This document shows positions 36,052 through 44,612 of a stretch of 64,000 bases of DNA, in pieces (the stretch's first letter is position 1; each line of letters begins with the position of its first letter). The DNA lies in assembly GCF_022489035.1 (NCBI RefSeq), contig NZ_JAKVTV010000003.1, forward strand, positions 186,001-250,000. The letters run 5' to 3'. The notes under the pieces are model-generated. The model had not been told where the DNA came from. It ran no database searches and saw only the letters and a list, made by a program, of their open reading frames with translations. The translations under genes were made by a program, and so were the position numbers. Source of the stretch: Christiangramia lutea (lineage in GTDB: Bacteria; Bacteroidota; Bacteroidia; Flavobacteriales; Flavobacteriaceae).

Positions 36052-38412
36052 TTAAAAGATGCCTCCACCACCTGCATCGTTATTATCGCGGTTCTTTCTT
36101 TTAAAGGCAAGGTTTTTTCCGCCTCCAAATCTATAGGAAAAGCCAAGATAGACGGTTTGAGTTTCACCCTTAAATCTACCTTGTTGAGGAAAAGGCCTTC
36201 CTCCGGTAACACGGAATTCCTGTGTATCGAAAACATCATTGAAGTTAAGACTTAGGGTCGCATTCTTATTTTCAAGGAAAGTATATCGAGCCCCAATGTT
36301 CACAAAGTAAAAATCATCTACATCAAGCTGAAGATCTTTCGATTTACTGCGGTAAAAACCGAAAAGCGAAAAAGTCAGGTTCTCAGTAGCGCTGAAATTA
36401 TGGTTAGTCCTGAAGGTGAAAGCCTCATTCTCAACTTCTATAAATTCGGTGCCGGCAACACCCTTCAACGTTTGGCCATATAATTCTAAGGAAGTATTGG
36501 TGCTCCACCAGTCGGTGAACTTATAGTTGGATGAGAATTCTAACCCGTAAGAATCGTTGTTTTCAAAATTCTGATAGGTAAGGAAAATAGATCCCGGCTC
36601 ATCTTCAACCTGGTTAAAGACCTGGTTGATCTCGTCTTTAGTTCTTCTGTAAAATAGTCCGGCAGTTAAACTTCCTTTCTTTTTGAAATTCCGTGTATAA
36701 TTGAATTCAAGGGAGTTGGTGAACTGCGGGTCTAATTCTGGGTTACCGGCAACGGTAAGTCTTGGTGAAGCAACTTCTCGTATAGGATTCAACTGTCCAA
36801 AGCCAGGACGATCTACTCTTCGGCTATAACTAAGCTGATAGGAATTCTTTTCACTCTGATTAAAATTTACAAAACCGGAAGGATAAAGAGTTACATAATC
36901 ATCCCTGTACACTTCTTCGCCGTTATATATAGCATTCACCTGGTAGTTTTCAATTCTTGCCCCAACCTGATAAGACCATTTTTCAAAATTCTGGCTGAAA
37001 GTTGAATATGCACTGTAGATATCACGGTCATATTGATAAGTTGCATCAGAGAATAGTGGATTAGTGGTGTTATAATCATTATCTGTATCCAGGAGTCTTG
37101 CTTCAACACCCATTTCGAACTTACTGGTGTTATTCAGCGGATTTACATAATCTATATTCGCAGTTAGGTTACTTCTATTCTGCATAACCAGCTCTTCATA
37201 AGCTAGAAAATCAAAGGTGTTTTCTTCGAAATCAACATTCGTGTCTTCCTGTCCTTCAAAATCATTAAAGTCCAATTCAGCCTGGATGTTATGGCCTTCT
37301 TTCTCAAATTCATGATCATATAGAAGATTGTAGGTGGAGTTCAGGTTGTCTAAATTTAGTTCCAGAATTTGGGTGAAGCTATTGGAGGCATCATTTAGAT
37401 CTTCAAAGCTTATATAACCTACGGGACCGCCAAAAAATCTGTTCTGATTTGTATAAAAAGAAAGAGTATTTTTTTCGTCTATATAAAAATCCAATCCAAT
37501 TTTATATAAATAATTATTGCGTTCATTATCAATTCTGAATTCCTGACTCGCATCCTGTGCAGGAAGGAATATGTTACCGCCATTTTCACGATCTCCCATA
37601 TTGGTTCCAAGGTTCGTGTAAAGATTGAATTTTCCTTTTCGGTAATTTAGGTCTAGCGATCCGTTAAGGCGATTATTTACTCCTTGCGTAGATCCGGTAT
37701 TCACCGTACCGTTGAATCCTTCATTTGAATTTTTGTGCAGTACGATATTAATAATTCCGCTCATCCCTTCCGGATTATATTTAGCGGAAGGATTTGTGAT
37801 AAGTTCAATACTTTTAATGGAGGTGGAAGGAATTTGCTTTAGTAATTGAGCGGGGTCCATATTGGTTGGTTTCCCGTCAACCAAAATTCTCACATTTGAA
37901 TTACCTCGTAAAGAAATGTTTCCATCCTGGTCTACGTTTACAGATGGAACATTAACCATGATTTCTGATGCACTTGCCCCTGTAGTCATAAGATCTTTTC
38001 CAACATTTATAACCTTACGGTCTACTCGTTGTTCTATGGTGGTTCTTTCGGCCACCACTACGGTTTCATCGAGCATGGATACGTCTGGTTCCATTTCTAT
38101 GACTCCAAGATTTATTTTCGTGTTATTCCGGTCCAGAACGATCTCCTTAGAGAAGGTTTTGTATCCTATAAACTGAACCCTAAAATCATATTTTCCAGCT
38201 CTGACCCCCGGGATTATGAAACTACCGTCTTCTTCAGTAGTAACTCCGGTAACCAGATTTCCCTCAGCATCATTGATGATCACCGTAGCGTAGGGTATGG
38301 GTTCTTTTAGTTCCCGGTCTATAACTGTTCCGGAGATTTGTCCTGCCGGATCGTTATAGGCCAGGCTGATGGTTGCGCTTAATAAGCATAATAATAGAAA
38401 TAACTGTTTCAT
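36052..38412 (-). CDS. TonB-dependent receptor-like outer membrane beta-barrel protein
   Basis: A 786-residue exported protein (signal peptide to about SLAYN). It has a CarboxypepD_reg-like domain (25-110: ISGTVIDRELKEPIPYATV, IPGVRAGKYDFRVQFIGY), a TonB plug (115-215: LMTTGASASEIMVNVPSVNVD, SLRGNSNVRILVDGKPTN, NPSAKYNPEGMSGIINIV) and an outer-membrane beta-barrel (PF14905) of about 22 strands. It lacks the usual terminal Phe, ending in a Gly/Asn-rich tail (GGGKNLAFKRKNRDNNDAG). No SusD partner is adjacent, so it is a stand-alone receptor, perhaps for peptides or metal chelates. The 299-base upstream gap holds unusual structures (see 38446 and 38541). Confidence 0.9.
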   Translation of the reverse strand: MKQLFLLLCLLSATISLAYNDPAGQISGTVIDRELKEPIPYATVIINDAEGNLVTGVTTEEDGSFIIPGVRAGKYDFRVQFIGYKTFSKEIVLDRNNTKINLGVIEMEPDVSMLDETVVVAERTTIEQRVDRKVINVGKDLMTTGASASEIMVNVPSVNVDQDGNISLRGNSNVRILVDGKPTNMDPAQLLKQIPSTSIKSIELITNPSAKYNPEGMSGIINIVLHKNSNEGFNGTVNTGSTQGVNNRLNGSLDLNYRKGKFNLYTNLGTNMGDRENGGNIFLPAQDASQEFRIDNERNNYLYKIGLDFYIDEKNTLSFYTNQNRFFGGPVGYISFEDLNDASNSFTQILELNLDNLNSTYNLLYDHEFEKEGHNIQAELDFNDFEGQEDTNVDFEENTFDFLAYEELVMQNRSNLTANIDYVNPLNNTSKFEMGVEARLLDTDNDYNTTNPLFSDATYQYDRDIYSAYSTFSQNFEKWSYQVGARIENYQVNAIYNGEEVYRDDYVTLYPSGFVNFNQSEKNSYQLSYSRRVDRPGFGQLNPIREVASPRLTVAGNPELDPQFTNSLEFNYTRNFKKKGSLTAGLFYRRTKDEINQVFNQVEDEPGSIFLTYQNFENNDSYGLEFSSNYKFTDWWSTNTSLELYGQTLKGVAGTEFIEVENEAFTFRTNHNFSATENLTFSLFGFYRSKSKDLQLDVDDFYFVNIGARYTFLENKNATLSLNFNDVFDTQEFRVTGGRPFPQQGRFKGETQTVYLGFSYRFGGGKNLAFKRKNRDNNDAGGGGIF

Positions 38413-38445
38413 TTTTTGATTGATTATGATGATTAATGGTTATTG

Positions 38446-38457
38446 CAAGGTACTTTG
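38446..38457. promoter_or_regulatory. Near-palindrome upstream of the TonB-dependent receptor gene
   Basis: CAAGGTACTTTG reads almost the same on both strands and is flanked by TATTG and TATTGC. It lies 34 bases before the receptor ATG, over the expected promoter, so it could be an operator. I recall similar GTACTTTG-type sites near PadR-regulated flavobacterial genes; that link is a guess. Confidence 0.3.
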
Positions 38458-38540
38458 TATTGCATAATTATATGACGCAATGCGCCGCATTTTGATGACC
38501 TTACACTATAATGACGACCCAGAAATAGGATTGTTACAAA

Positions 38541-38585
38541 AAAATTCAAAAAAAGAACCTGCACTTCCGTAAGGAAATGCAGGTT
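38541..38585 (-). terminator. Orphan terminator-like hairpin in the receptor leader
   Basis: On the minus strand AACCTGCA pairs with TGCAGGTT (38585-38556) with an inner TTCC/GGAA stem, followed by CTTTTTTTG. No minus-strand gene ends here. TAATTTTG on the same strand (38623-38616) could start a short RNA of about 60 bases that ends at this hairpin, or the hairpin could attenuate receptor expression. Confidence 0.5.
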
Positions 38586-38679
38586 AACAAGATCATCTTT
38601 ATTAACACTAACCATCAAAATTAATAGGATGATCTCGCAAGGTCCGGAACCTTATTTTAAAGACTGTGTATAAGATAGA

Positions 38680-38707
38680 TTGTTACACTAAAATTTCTTT
38701 AACTTTG
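38680..38707 (+). promoter_or_regulatory. Promoter of the CoA-binding protein gene
   Basis: TTG at 38680-38682 and TAACTTTG at 38700-38707 are 17 bases apart. Only four bases separate the -7 element from the ATG at 38712, which predicts a leaderless mRNA. Confidence 0.55.
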
Positions 38708-38711
38708 AGAT

Positions 38712-39074
38712 ATGAAGAAAAAAACTTTGGTTCTGGGAGCCTCATTGAAACCTAATCGATATTCCAATCTGGCCATTAACAGGCTCGTTAGACATGAACA
38801 GCCAACCGTTGCTATCGGGCTCAGAGAGGGTAACGTTGCTGGTGTTGAAATTAAAACTGAAAAATATCCTTTTGAAGATATAGATACAATTACCCTTTAT
38901 CTTAATGCTAAACGGCAACAGGAATACTATGATTATATTCTATCCCTGTCTCCAGAAAGAGTGATTTTTAATCCGGGAACCGAGAATCCTGATTTGTATG
39001 ATCTTTTAAAGAAGAAAGGGATCTATTTTGAAAATGCCTGTACGTTAGTCATGCTTTCTTCGCAGCAGTACTAG
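38712..39074 (+). CDS. CoA-binding domain protein
   Basis: A 120-residue Rossmann-like protein (PF13380, YccU type). It begins KKTLVLGASLKPNRYSNLAINRL, the pattern that binds the CoA pyrophosphate, and contains TITLYLNAKRQQEYYDYIL and VIFNPGTENPDLYDLLKKKGI, then ENACTLVML. It is likely a small nucleotide/CoA-binding protein of unknown purpose. Its 3' end overlaps the convergent symporter gene by 30 bases, an unusually long antisense overlap. Confidence 0.88.
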   Translation: MKKKTLVLGASLKPNRYSNLAINRLVRHEQPTVAIGLREGNVAGVEIKTEKYPFEDIDTITLYLNAKRQQEYYDYILSLSPERVIFNPGTENPDLYDLLKKKGIYFENACTLVMLSSQQY

Positions 39075-40490
39075 GCCCAGGAAGGTTAAAAATCCGTTCA
39101 GGATGAGGATAAAGAATCCAAATTCAAAACCAAACCATTTCAGGCTGTTCACGCTAATTATATAAGATAGAATAGGTGCACCGATGGCTATTACAGGAAC
39201 CAGTTTATCTTTGACTTTCCATTTGGTAAAAAGTCCGAAGGAGTAGAGTCCTAGTAAAGGCCCGTAAGTATATCCGGCAAACTGGAATAATTTGTTGATC
39301 ACACTTTTATCTGCGATCGCGTATTTGAAAGCAAGCATCACCAGGATAAGGATCACGGAAATTGCAATATGGATCTGTTTCCTGATCTTTACCTGTGTCT
39401 TTTCATCATACTTCTCTTCAATATTCAGAATATCTATACTAAAGGAAGTAGTAAGAGAGGTAAGCGCGCTGTCTGCACTGGAATATGCGGCAGCGATCAA
39501 GCCCAGGATAAAAAATACCGCTACGGCAAAACCAAGTTCTCCGCTGGTGGCGATCGCCGGGAAGAGATCATCACGAACTTCGGTTACACCATTTATTTCC
39601 GCGTAGTCTGTAAGCAGAACTCCCAGGGCAAGGAAAAGAAAATTCACGAATACCAGTACGATGGTGAACCAGAACATATTCTTTTGAGCATCCTTTAAAC
39701 TTCGGCAGGTAAGGTTCTTCTGCATCATATCCTGGTCCAGTCCGGTCATCACAATTGCAATAAAGGCACCGGAAAGGAATTGTTTTACGAAATGATCCTT
39801 ACTCTTCCAATCTTCTAAAAAGAAAATTTGTGAGTGTTCGCTTTCGGCCAGATATCCCATGAGATTACTAAGTGAGAATCCAAGATCTTCAGAAATAAAA
39901 TAAATGGTAATTCCCAGGGCAAGTAACATGAAAAATGTTTGCAGAGTATCTGTCCAGATAATGGTTTTAATTCCGCTTTTAAAAGTATACAGCCAGATCA
40001 ATAAGATGGTGATGGTAACCGTAACATAATAGGGGACTCCCATTGCGTCAAAAACCACTAATTGCAGTACGTTAGCCACCAGGAAAAGTCTGAAACTCGC
40101 ACCGACCACCCTTGATAAAAGAAAAAAGGAGGCTCCAGTCTTGTATGATGAGTTGCCAAACCTGGTTCCCAGGTAAGTGTAAATAGAGGTAAGGTTCAAT
40201 TTATAATAAAGAGGAAGTAGAACCTGGCCAATAACCGCATAACCAGCGGTATAGCCAAGCACTACCTGGAAATAGCTAAAAGAATCTGTTTCTACAGTTC
40301 CTGGAATAGAAATAAAAGTGATCCCGCTTAAAGAAGCACCTATCATTCCAAAGGCTACCAGATACCAGGGAGCCTGTTTATTGGCTTTGAAAAATTCGGC
40401 GTTACTGCCGCCGCGTCCTGTAAAATAAGAAATGAGAATAAGTACTGCGAAATAGGCAGCTATTAAAATGAGGACCTGGTATGGTTGCAT
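39045..40490 (-). CDS. Sodium:solute symporter (SSS family)
   Basis: A 481-residue inner membrane transporter with about 13 helices. It shows the SSS pattern: PWYLVAFGMIGASLSGITFISIPG in TM2 (substrate/Na+ site region), GYAVIGQVLLPLYY, SRVVGASFRLFLVANVL, TGLDQDMMQKNLTCRSLKDAQKNM, and the Na2-type AAAYSSADSALTSLTTSFSIDIL in TM8. The solute cannot be read; homologues take up sugars, amino acids or organic acids. Monocistronic; divergent from recR (77-base gap). Confidence 0.92.
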   Translation of the reverse strand: MQPYQVLILIAAYFAVLILISYFTGRGGSNAEFFKANKQAPWYLVAFGMIGASLSGITFISIPGTVETDSFSYFQVVLGYTAGYAVIGQVLLPLYYKLNLTSIYTYLGTRFGNSSYKTGASFFLLSRVVGASFRLFLVANVLQLVVFDAMGVPYYVTVTITILLIWLYTFKSGIKTIIWTDTLQTFFMLLALGITIYFISEDLGFSLSNLMGYLAESEHSQIFFLEDWKSKDHFVKQFLSGAFIAIVMTGLDQDMMQKNLTCRSLKDAQKNMFWFTIVLVFVNFLFLALGVLLTDYAEINGVTEVRDDLFPAIATSGELGFAVAVFFILGLIAAAYSSADSALTSLTTSFSIDILNIEEKYDEKTQVKIRKQIHIAISVILILVMLAFKYAIADKSVINKLFQFAGYTYGPLLGLYSFGLFTKWKVKDKLVPVIAIGAPILSYIISVNSLKWFGFEFGFFILILNGFLTFLGLVLLRRKHD

Positions 40491-40567
40491 AGTAAGTAGT
40501 TCTGCGCGGCAATTTACAAATTAAGGTTTAAGTAATTTCATCAGTCAAAAAAATCATAAATTCGCAT

Positions 40568-41185
40568 ATGGATTTTTCTTCAAAATTACTGGAGCAGGCG
40601 GTAGATGAGATGTCTCAATTGCCTGGAATTGGAAAACGTACTGCGCTTAGATTGGTGTTGCATTTACTTAAACAACCGGAAGACCAGACCACTCAGCTGG
40701 CTAATGCTTTACAGAATCTAAGGTCTAACATTAAATTATGTAAGAATTGCTATAATATTAGTGATACGGAGTTATGTGAGATCTGCTCAAATTCGTCACG
40801 TATTTCAGAAATCGTATGTGTTGTTGAGGATATAAGGGATGTAATGGCCATTGAAAATACCGGGCAGTATCGAGGGCATTATCACGTGCTTGGTGGGAAA
40901 ATTAGTCCGATGGATGGAATTGGTCCTTCTCAATTAAACATCAAACCTCTTATCGAAAAGGTAAAAGCAGGTAAGATAGAAGAGATCATTTTTGCTCTGA
41001 GTAGTACCCTGGAAGGGGATACCACGAATTTCTATATTTTTAAGCAACTGGAAGGTACAGGGATAAAGACCTCTACTATCGCAAGAGGAATTTCGGTTGG
41101 AGATGAACTGGAGTATGCCGATGAGGTAACCCTTGGGAGAAGTATCACCAACAGAATTCCGTTCGAAGATTCCATGAAAGAATAA
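40568..41185 (+). CDS. recR: Recombination protein RecR
   Basis: A 205-residue protein of the RecFOR gap-repair path. It has the helix-hairpin-helix [16 protein letters not shown] region, a zinc finger with [16 protein letters not shown], and a Toprim domain ([66 protein letters not shown]). Length is standard. Monocistronic. The 216 bases to the next gene hold no other ORF that I can support. Confidence 0.96.
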   Translation: MDFSSKLLEQAVDEMSQLPGIGKRTALRLVLHLLKQPEDQTTQLANALQNLRSNIKLCKNCYNISDTELCEICSNSSRISEIVCVVEDIRDVMAIENTGQYRGHYHVLGGKISPMDGIGPSQLNIKPLIEKVKAGKIEEIIFALSSTLEGDTTNFYIFKQLEGTGIKTSTIARGISVGDELEYADEVTLGRSITNRIPFEDSMKE

Positions 41186-41401
41186 AATTCGGACTCTGCG
41201 CTACTGCATCCAAACCTTAAAAAAGCCAAAATCTTTTTCAATTCCGTAGCTGAAATTGTAATTTTAGCGGGAATTTCATCTCTTACCTCTGATGTAAGAA
41301 ATTCAGTAAAAACTTTTTTTATTGATTTTTTAATATTCAATGAGGGGTTTTTTGATTAAATTCGCAACTCAAACAACAAAAATCACATCTGATTTAACGA
41401 T

Positions 41402-42736
41402 ATGGCAAAATTTGAATTGAAATTACCCAAAATGGGTGAAAGTGTTGCAGAAGCAACCATAACTAGCTGGCTTAAAGAGGTTGGAGATACGATTGAAATG
41501 GATGAGCCGGTACTTGAAATAGCTACCGATAAAGTTGATAGTGAAGTTCCTAGTGAAGTAGACGGTAAATTAGTAGAGAAACTTTTTGAAGCTGATGATG
41601 TAGTTAAAGTAGGGCAGACAATTGCCATTATTGAAACTGATGGAGAAATAGAAGATGATGCGGGTGCCGGTGACGAATCTTCTGCAGATGAAGAAGAAAG
41701 TGCAGAAGTAGCGGAAGTTGAAGAAACAGTCGAGGCTGCAAAATCGACAGCATCCGGATCTACTGGAGAAGATTATTCCGATTCTTCAAGGTTCTATTCT
41801 CCTTTAGTAAAGAATATTGCTAAGGAAGAAGGGATTCCGGTTTCAGAATTAGATCAGATAGAAGGAACTGGGAAAGAGGGTAGAGTTACCAAAAATGATA
41901 TTCTTGGGTATGTGGAGAATAGAGGTTCTCAACCGCAAAAAACGAAATCTTCAGGAAAATCTGTAGACACCAGTAAAATAGAAAAAGGAGTTTCTTCACA
42001 ACCTGAGCCAGTAGTTTCAGGAGAAGATGAGATCATCGAAATGAGCCGTATGGGTAAAATGATCGCTCACCATATGGTGGAAAGCGTTCAGAAATCTGCC
42101 CACGTTCAATCGTTTATCGAGGTAGATGTTACCAATATCTGGAATTGGAGAAACAAGCACAAAGCTGAATTTCAGAAAAAAGAAGGTGAGAAGCTTACTT
42201 TCACTCCAATCTTTATGGAGGCGGTTGCCAAAGCAATACGTGATTTCCCAATGATCAACATTTCAGTGAATGAGGATGCCACGAAAGTGATCAAGAAGAA
42301 AAATATTAATCTTGGAATGGCGGCTGCGCTGCCAGATGGAAACCTGATTGTTCCTGTGATCAAAAATGCTGACAGATTAAATCTGGTTGGTATGGCAAAG
42401 GCAGTGAACGATCTTGCTAACCGCGCGAGACAGAATAAACTGAAGCCGGATGAAATTCAGGGTGGAACGTATACAGTAACTAATGTTGGTACCTTTGGAA
42501 GTATTATGGGGACTCCAATTATCAACCAACCTCAGGTAGGAATTCTTGCACTTGGTGCTATTAGAAAAATGCCAGCGGTGATCGAAACTCAAGATGGAGA
42601 TTTCATCGGGATTCGCTATAAAATGATACTTTCTCATAGTTACGACCACAGGGTTGTAAATGGTGCTCTTGGTGGGCAGTTTGTACAAAGAGTTGCTCAG
42701 TACCTGGAAGGATTTGATAAAAACAGAGAGATTTAA
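41402..42736 (+). CDS. 2-oxoacid dehydrogenase E2 (dihydrolipoamide acyltransferase)
   Basis: A 444-residue E2 component. One lipoyl domain (1-80, lipoyl Lys in EIATDKVDSEVPS) is followed by an acidic/Ala/Ser linker, a peripheral subunit-binding domain (about 130-170: FYSPLVKNIAKEEGIPVSELDQ, GTGKEGRVTKNDIL) and the acyltransferase domain (200-444) ending in SHSYDHRVVNGALGG with the catalytic His and Asp. A single lipoyl domain and the DKVDSEVPS motif point to a branched-chain 2-oxoacid complex, but E1 and E3 are not nearby, so the substrate is open. Own terminator downstream. Confidence 0.93.
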   Translation: MAKFELKLPKMGESVAEATITSWLKEVGDTIEMDEPVLEIATDKVDSEVPSEVDGKLVEKLFEADDVVKVGQTIAIIETDGEIEDDAGAGDESSADEEESAEVAEVEETVEAAKSTASGSTGEDYSDSSRFYSPLVKNIAKEEGIPVSELDQIEGTGKEGRVTKNDILGYVENRGSQPQKTKSSGKSVDTSKIEKGVSSQPEPVVSGEDEIIEMSRMGKMIAHHMVESVQKSAHVQSFIEVDVTNIWNWRNKHKAEFQKKEGEKLTFTPIFMEAVAKAIRDFPMINISVNEDATKVIKKKNINLGMAAALPDGNLIVPVIKNADRLNLVGMAKAVNDLANRARQNKLKPDEIQGGTYTVTNVGTFGSIMGTPIINQPQVGILALGAIRKMPAVIETQDGDFIGIRYKMILSHSYDHRVVNGALGGQFVQRVAQYLEGFDKNREI

Positions 42737-42757
42737 AATCCTAGAAATATAAAGAAA

Positions 42758-42785
42758 GAAGCCACGTTTATCGTGGCTTTTTTAT
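42758..42785 (+). terminator. Terminator of the E2 gene
   Basis: AAGCCACG pairs with CGTGGCTT around TTTAT, followed by TTTTTATT. Confidence 0.88.
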
Positions 42786-42874
42786 TCAGAAAAGTGAATA
42801 AAAGAGCAGCTTAGATTTTGCTTTAATTGAAGCAAAAAACTCAAATTATGCTAACTTTACCCAAATTTTAAAAG

Positions 42875-43651
42875 ATGGACCTCAAGCTTACCAAACCTAT
42901 TTGTTTTTTTGACCTGGAAACTACCGGGACCAATATTTCCAAAGACAGAATAGTTGAAATTGCAATTTTAAAAGTGTATCCCAATGGAAATAAAGAAAGC
43001 CATACCTGGCTGGTTAACCCGGAAAGAGATATTCCTGCTGAGGTTATTGCAATTCATGGGATTTCCAATGAAAAAGTTGCTAATGAACCTACTTTTAAGG
43101 AACTGGCGAATAGGATACATGACTTGATTAAAGGATGTGATCTTGGAGGTTATAATTCTAACCGATTTGATATTCCGCTTTTGGTTGAAGAGCTGCTTCG
43201 AGCCGGGATAGATTTTGAAATGAAGAATGTTGTGGCAGTTGATGTTCAAACCATTTTTCATAAAAAGGAACAGCGAACGCTGTCTGCTGCTTACCAATTC
43301 TATTGCGGTAAGGAATTGGAGGGTGCTCATGGTGCCGAGGCAGATACAGAAGCCACCTACGAGGTACTTAAGTCTCAGCTCGACAAATATGAGGATCTGG
43401 AAAATGATATGAAATGGCTGGCAAATTTTAGTGCAAGGAAAAAATTTGCTGATTTTGCTGGCTTTATAAGCTATGATAAGAAAGGAAAAGAGGTATTTGC
43501 TTTCGGAAAATATAAAGGCAAGCATGTTGAAAAAGTACTGGAAGAAGAACCAGGATATTTTGGATGGATCCAGAATGCCGATTTTCCCTTGTATACAAAG
43601 AAAGTATTGACTGCGATCAAGCTCAGAAAACTGAATAATAAACTTAGCTAA
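42875..43651 (+). CDS. 3'-5' exonuclease (DnaQ-like) with C-terminal GKYKGK module
   Basis: A 258-residue DEDDh exonuclease: ICFFDLETTGTNIS (Asp, Glu), IHGISNEKVANEPTF, NSNRFDIPLLVEELLRAG (Asp) and HGAEADTEATYEVL (His, Asp). The last 80 residues (EVFAFGKYKGKHVEKVLEEEPGYFGWIQNADFP) form a small extra module seen in nuclease proteins of Bacteroidota. It could be a polymerase III epsilon-like proofreader or a general DNA/RNA trimming enzyme. It ends where the FAH-family gene begins (one-base overlap), leading an operon of four genes. Confidence 0.9.
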   Translation: MDLKLTKPICFFDLETTGTNISKDRIVEIAILKVYPNGNKESHTWLVNPERDIPAEVIAIHGISNEKVANEPTFKELANRIHDLIKGCDLGGYNSNRFDIPLLVEELLRAGIDFEMKNVVAVDVQTIFHKKEQRTLSAAYQFYCGKELEGAHGAEADTEATYEVLKSQLDKYEDLENDMKWLANFSARKKFADFAGFISYDKKGKEVFAFGKYKGKHVEKVLEEEPGYFGWIQNADFPLYTKKVLTAIKLRKLNNKLS

Positions 43652-44265
43652 TGAAGATCATTTGCGTAGGCAGAAATTATACAGATCATATTGAGGAACT
43701 AAAGAACGAGAAGCCCGATGATCCGGTACTTTTTCAGAAACCAGATACCTCGATATTATTAAAAAAACAACCATTCTTTATTCCAGATTTTTCCGATGAC
43801 GTGCATTATGAGGTTGAAGTCCTGGTTAAGATCAGGAAGATTGGTAAACACATTCAGGCGAAATTTGCGCCTAAATATTATGATGAAATTGGCCTGGGGA
43901 TCGATTTTACAGCCAGGGACCTTCAGCAAAAACTGAAAGAAAAAGGTTTGCCCTGGGAAAAAGCCAAGGCCTTCGATGGTGCTGCAGTAATTGGGAACAA
44001 CTGGCTGGACAAAAAAGAGCTAGGAGATCTCAATGATCTGGATTTTAGCCTGGAAAAAAACGGAGAGATCGTGCAGAAGGCAAATACCTCCCACATGCTG
44101 TGGAAAATTGATGAATTAATTGCTTATATTTCGACGTATTTCACCCTGAAAATAGGTGATATCATATTTACCGGAACTCCTGCCGGTGTTGGTAAAGTGT
44201 CTCCTGATGATCGACTAACAGGTTACCTGCAGGATCAAAAAATGTTTTCAATTCGAGTAAAATAA
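43651..44265 (+). CDS. Fumarylacetoacetate hydrolase family protein (short form)
   Basis: A 204-residue FAH-fold protein of the FAHD1/YcgM type. It has KIICVGRNYTDHIEEL, PVLFQKPDTSILL, DVHYEVEVLVKI with acidic metal ligands, GLGIDFTARDLQQKLKEKGLPWEKAKAFDGAA and DIIFTGTPAGVGKV. Known relatives are acylpyruvases or oxaloacetate decarboxylases. It is co-transcribed with the exonuclease and the Hpt gene, so its role may be metabolite repair rather than tyrosine breakdown (inference). Confidence 0.92.
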   Translation: MKIICVGRNYTDHIEELKNEKPDDPVLFQKPDTSILLKKQPFFIPDFSDDVHYEVEVLVKIRKIGKHIQAKFAPKYYDEIGLGIDFTARDLQQKLKEKGLPWEKAKAFDGAAVIGNNWLDKKELGDLNDLDFSLEKNGEIVQKANTSHMLWKIDELIAYISTYFTLKIGDIIFTGTPAGVGKVSPDDRLTGYLQDQKMFSIRVK

Positions 44266-44273
44266 CCAACTGA

Positions 44274-44612
44274 ATGAGCAACTATAACCTAGACGAAGTT
44301 AAAGAAATGGCAGGCGGCGATGATGAATTCATGCTTGTAGTAGTACAAACTTTCCTTGAAGAAATTCCCCCAGATGTAGAAGCGATGAACGAGGCTATTG
44401 GAAACGATAATCCTTCTCTGGCTTATCAATATGCCCATAAAATGAAGCCTAACCTTCAGCTTTTCGGCTTGAATCTGATGGATCAGATTAAAGTGATCGA
44501 AGCCTGGTCTAAGCAAGGGCGCAGAAAGGATGAGGTGCCGCAGGCAGCGGAAGCAATTACCAAAAAGGTAGATGTGGCTTCTATTGCCTTAAAACGTGAT
44601 TTCGGGTTATAA
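44274..44612 (+). CDS. Hpt domain histidine phosphotransfer protein
   Basis: A 112-residue four-helix phosphotransfer protein. The phosphorylated His is H55 in [13 protein letters not shown]; the [20 protein letters not shown] helix before it is family-typical. It should relay phosphoryl groups between a hybrid sensor kinase and a response regulator. No kinase or regulator is adjacent, so partners are unknown. It sits inside the exonuclease-FAH-cinA operon; its stop overlaps the start of cinA. Confidence 0.92.
   Translation: MSNYNLDEVKEMAGGDDEFMLVVVQTFLEEIPPDVEAMNEAIGNDNPSLAYQYAHKMKPNLQLFGLNLMDQIKVIEAWSKQGRRKDEVPQAAEAITKKVDVASIALKRDFGL

Noticed and set aside
38433-38618. 61-codon minus-strand frame upstream of the TonB receptor gene
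   Set aside because: It runs straight through the terminator-like hairpin and T-tract, and the translation does not look like a protein.
42968-43525. 185-residue open frame opposite the exonuclease gene
   Set aside because: Low-complexity hydrophobic translation caused by the codon bias of the real gene on the other strand.
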